From assembly GCA_023453655.1 (NCBI GenBank), contig JAEXTE010000092.1, positions 1 to 5,331 on the forward strand: a DNA stretch of 5,331 nucleotides, written 5' to 3'. A program made the translations under genes and the position numbers. The stretch comes from Pseudomonadota bacterium (GTDB lineage Bacteria > Pseudomonadota > Gammaproteobacteria > Xanthomonadales > Xanthomonadaceae). Shown here in pieces: positions 5,024 through 5,331 of this stretch. Positions within the stretch are counted from its first letter, which is position 1. Each line of letters starts with the position of its first letter. Below the pieces are notes generated by a model. That model did no database searches and was not told the DNA's origin. It saw nothing but the letters and a program-made list of their open reading frames with translations.

Positions 5024-5331
5024 CTCAACCAGCTTAAAATCACCGGCCGCTGCTGCGAACGGCTGGCCAAGCTGAAAGGCCCCGTGAGAGTCACGAGAAT
5101 ACGGCACAAAAACCTCCACTGCCTCACCAGAGATATGAGCCAGCCTTGCACAGATGGCGTCACTCTTTTGGTGCTGCCCGGGTGGCACCACGTACATGTC
5201 TAGACAGACACCAGCCGCCCGGATAGCACCAGAAATAGCGGATTGAGCAAACGAGGATTGAAGAAACTCAACCATCTCAGCTGACTTCGGATGCTCTGTG
5301 CCAAGGTCACCAGCGACCTGCGCATTTTTTC
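5018..5331 (-). CDS. Integron cassette protein of unknown function, 3' part (start outside window)
   Basis: The frame is open from the right edge to TAA at 5018-5020, giving 103 visible residues. The stop codon is formed by the TAA of the attC2 R'' box CCCTAAC, so gene and recombination site overlap. Visible sequence includes QVAGDLGTEHPKSAEMVEFL, AISGAIRAAGVCLDMYVVPPG, SDAICARLAHISGEAVEVFVPYSRD, and a Phe/Ala-rich end with GDFKLVEP. The VEVFVPYSRD and VCLDMYVVPP segments suggest beta strands of a small alpha/beta protein. I do not recognise a characterised family. An internal ATG at 5275 could start an 85-aa protein. However, the preceding 18 codons up to the edge are open and protein-like, so a start outside the window is more likely. 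There are no membrane segments. Confidence 0.7.
   Translation of the reverse strand, partial: KNAQVAGDLGTEHPKSAEMVEFLQSSFAQSAISGAIRAAGVCLDMYVVPPGQHQKSDAICARLAHISGEAVEVFVPYSRDSHGAFQLGQPFAAAAGDFKLVEP

Larger units (their letters stand above)
4019..5331 (-). mobile_element. Distal end of an integron gene-cassette array (right end outside window)
   Basis: The region holds one truncated cassette, one complete cassette (4202-4969) and the 3' part of another. All genes are on the - strand, and an attC site follows each of the last two. GC content drops from about 70% in the deacetylase gene to the mid-to-high 50s by eye. The array therefore runs from beyond the right edge, where attI and an intI gene would be expected, to its last cassette beside the chromosomal deacetylase gene. 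If no integrase is near, it is a CALIN (attC cluster lacking an integrase). Confidence 0.85.

Overview
This window looks like the chromosome of a high-GC gammaproteobacterium, most probably a member of the Xanthomonadaceae/Lysobacteraceae. That assignment is an inference from the roughly 70% GC of positions 1-4002 and from the type of integron attC site at the right. No rRNA, tRNA, CRISPR array, transposase or integrase gene is visible.

Left two thirds (1-4002): part of a surface-polysaccharide or small-molecule biosynthesis locus. It holds the C-terminal end of an AMP-forming acyl-CoA ligase (+), an asparagine-synthetase-like ATP-dependent amidotransferase whose N-terminal domain lacks the usual Cys nucleophile (-), a family 2 glycosyltransferase (-), and a NodB-type polysaccharide deacetylase (+). 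Packing is extremely tight. The ligase and the amidotransferase converge and share a CTAG, so each stop codon lies in the other's. The glycosyltransferase and the deacetylase diverge, and their best start codons overlap in one CATG. Together the genes suggest building and tailoring of a glycan (sugar transfer, N-deacetylation, amide formation). The actual product cannot be read from the sequence.

Right third (about 4019-5331): the distal end of an integron gene-cassette array, lower in GC, with cassettes reading leftward on the - strand. Two 60-bp attC sites (4196-4255 and 4964-5023) are 48/55 identical over their cores. They differ by two compensatory base-pair changes in the folded hairpin, and both resemble the attC of the aadA1 resistance cassette. 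They delimit one complete 768-bp cassette (4202-4969) encoding a 223-aa protein that looks like DUF6946 and carries a D...ExK nuclease-like signature. To the right is the 3' part of another cassette gene whose stop codon lies inside its attC. To the left, next to the deacetylase gene, is the 5' part of a third cassette gene that has lost its 3' end and attC, possibly leaving a core-site scar at 4012-4018. The integrase gene and attI, if present, should lie beyond the right edge.
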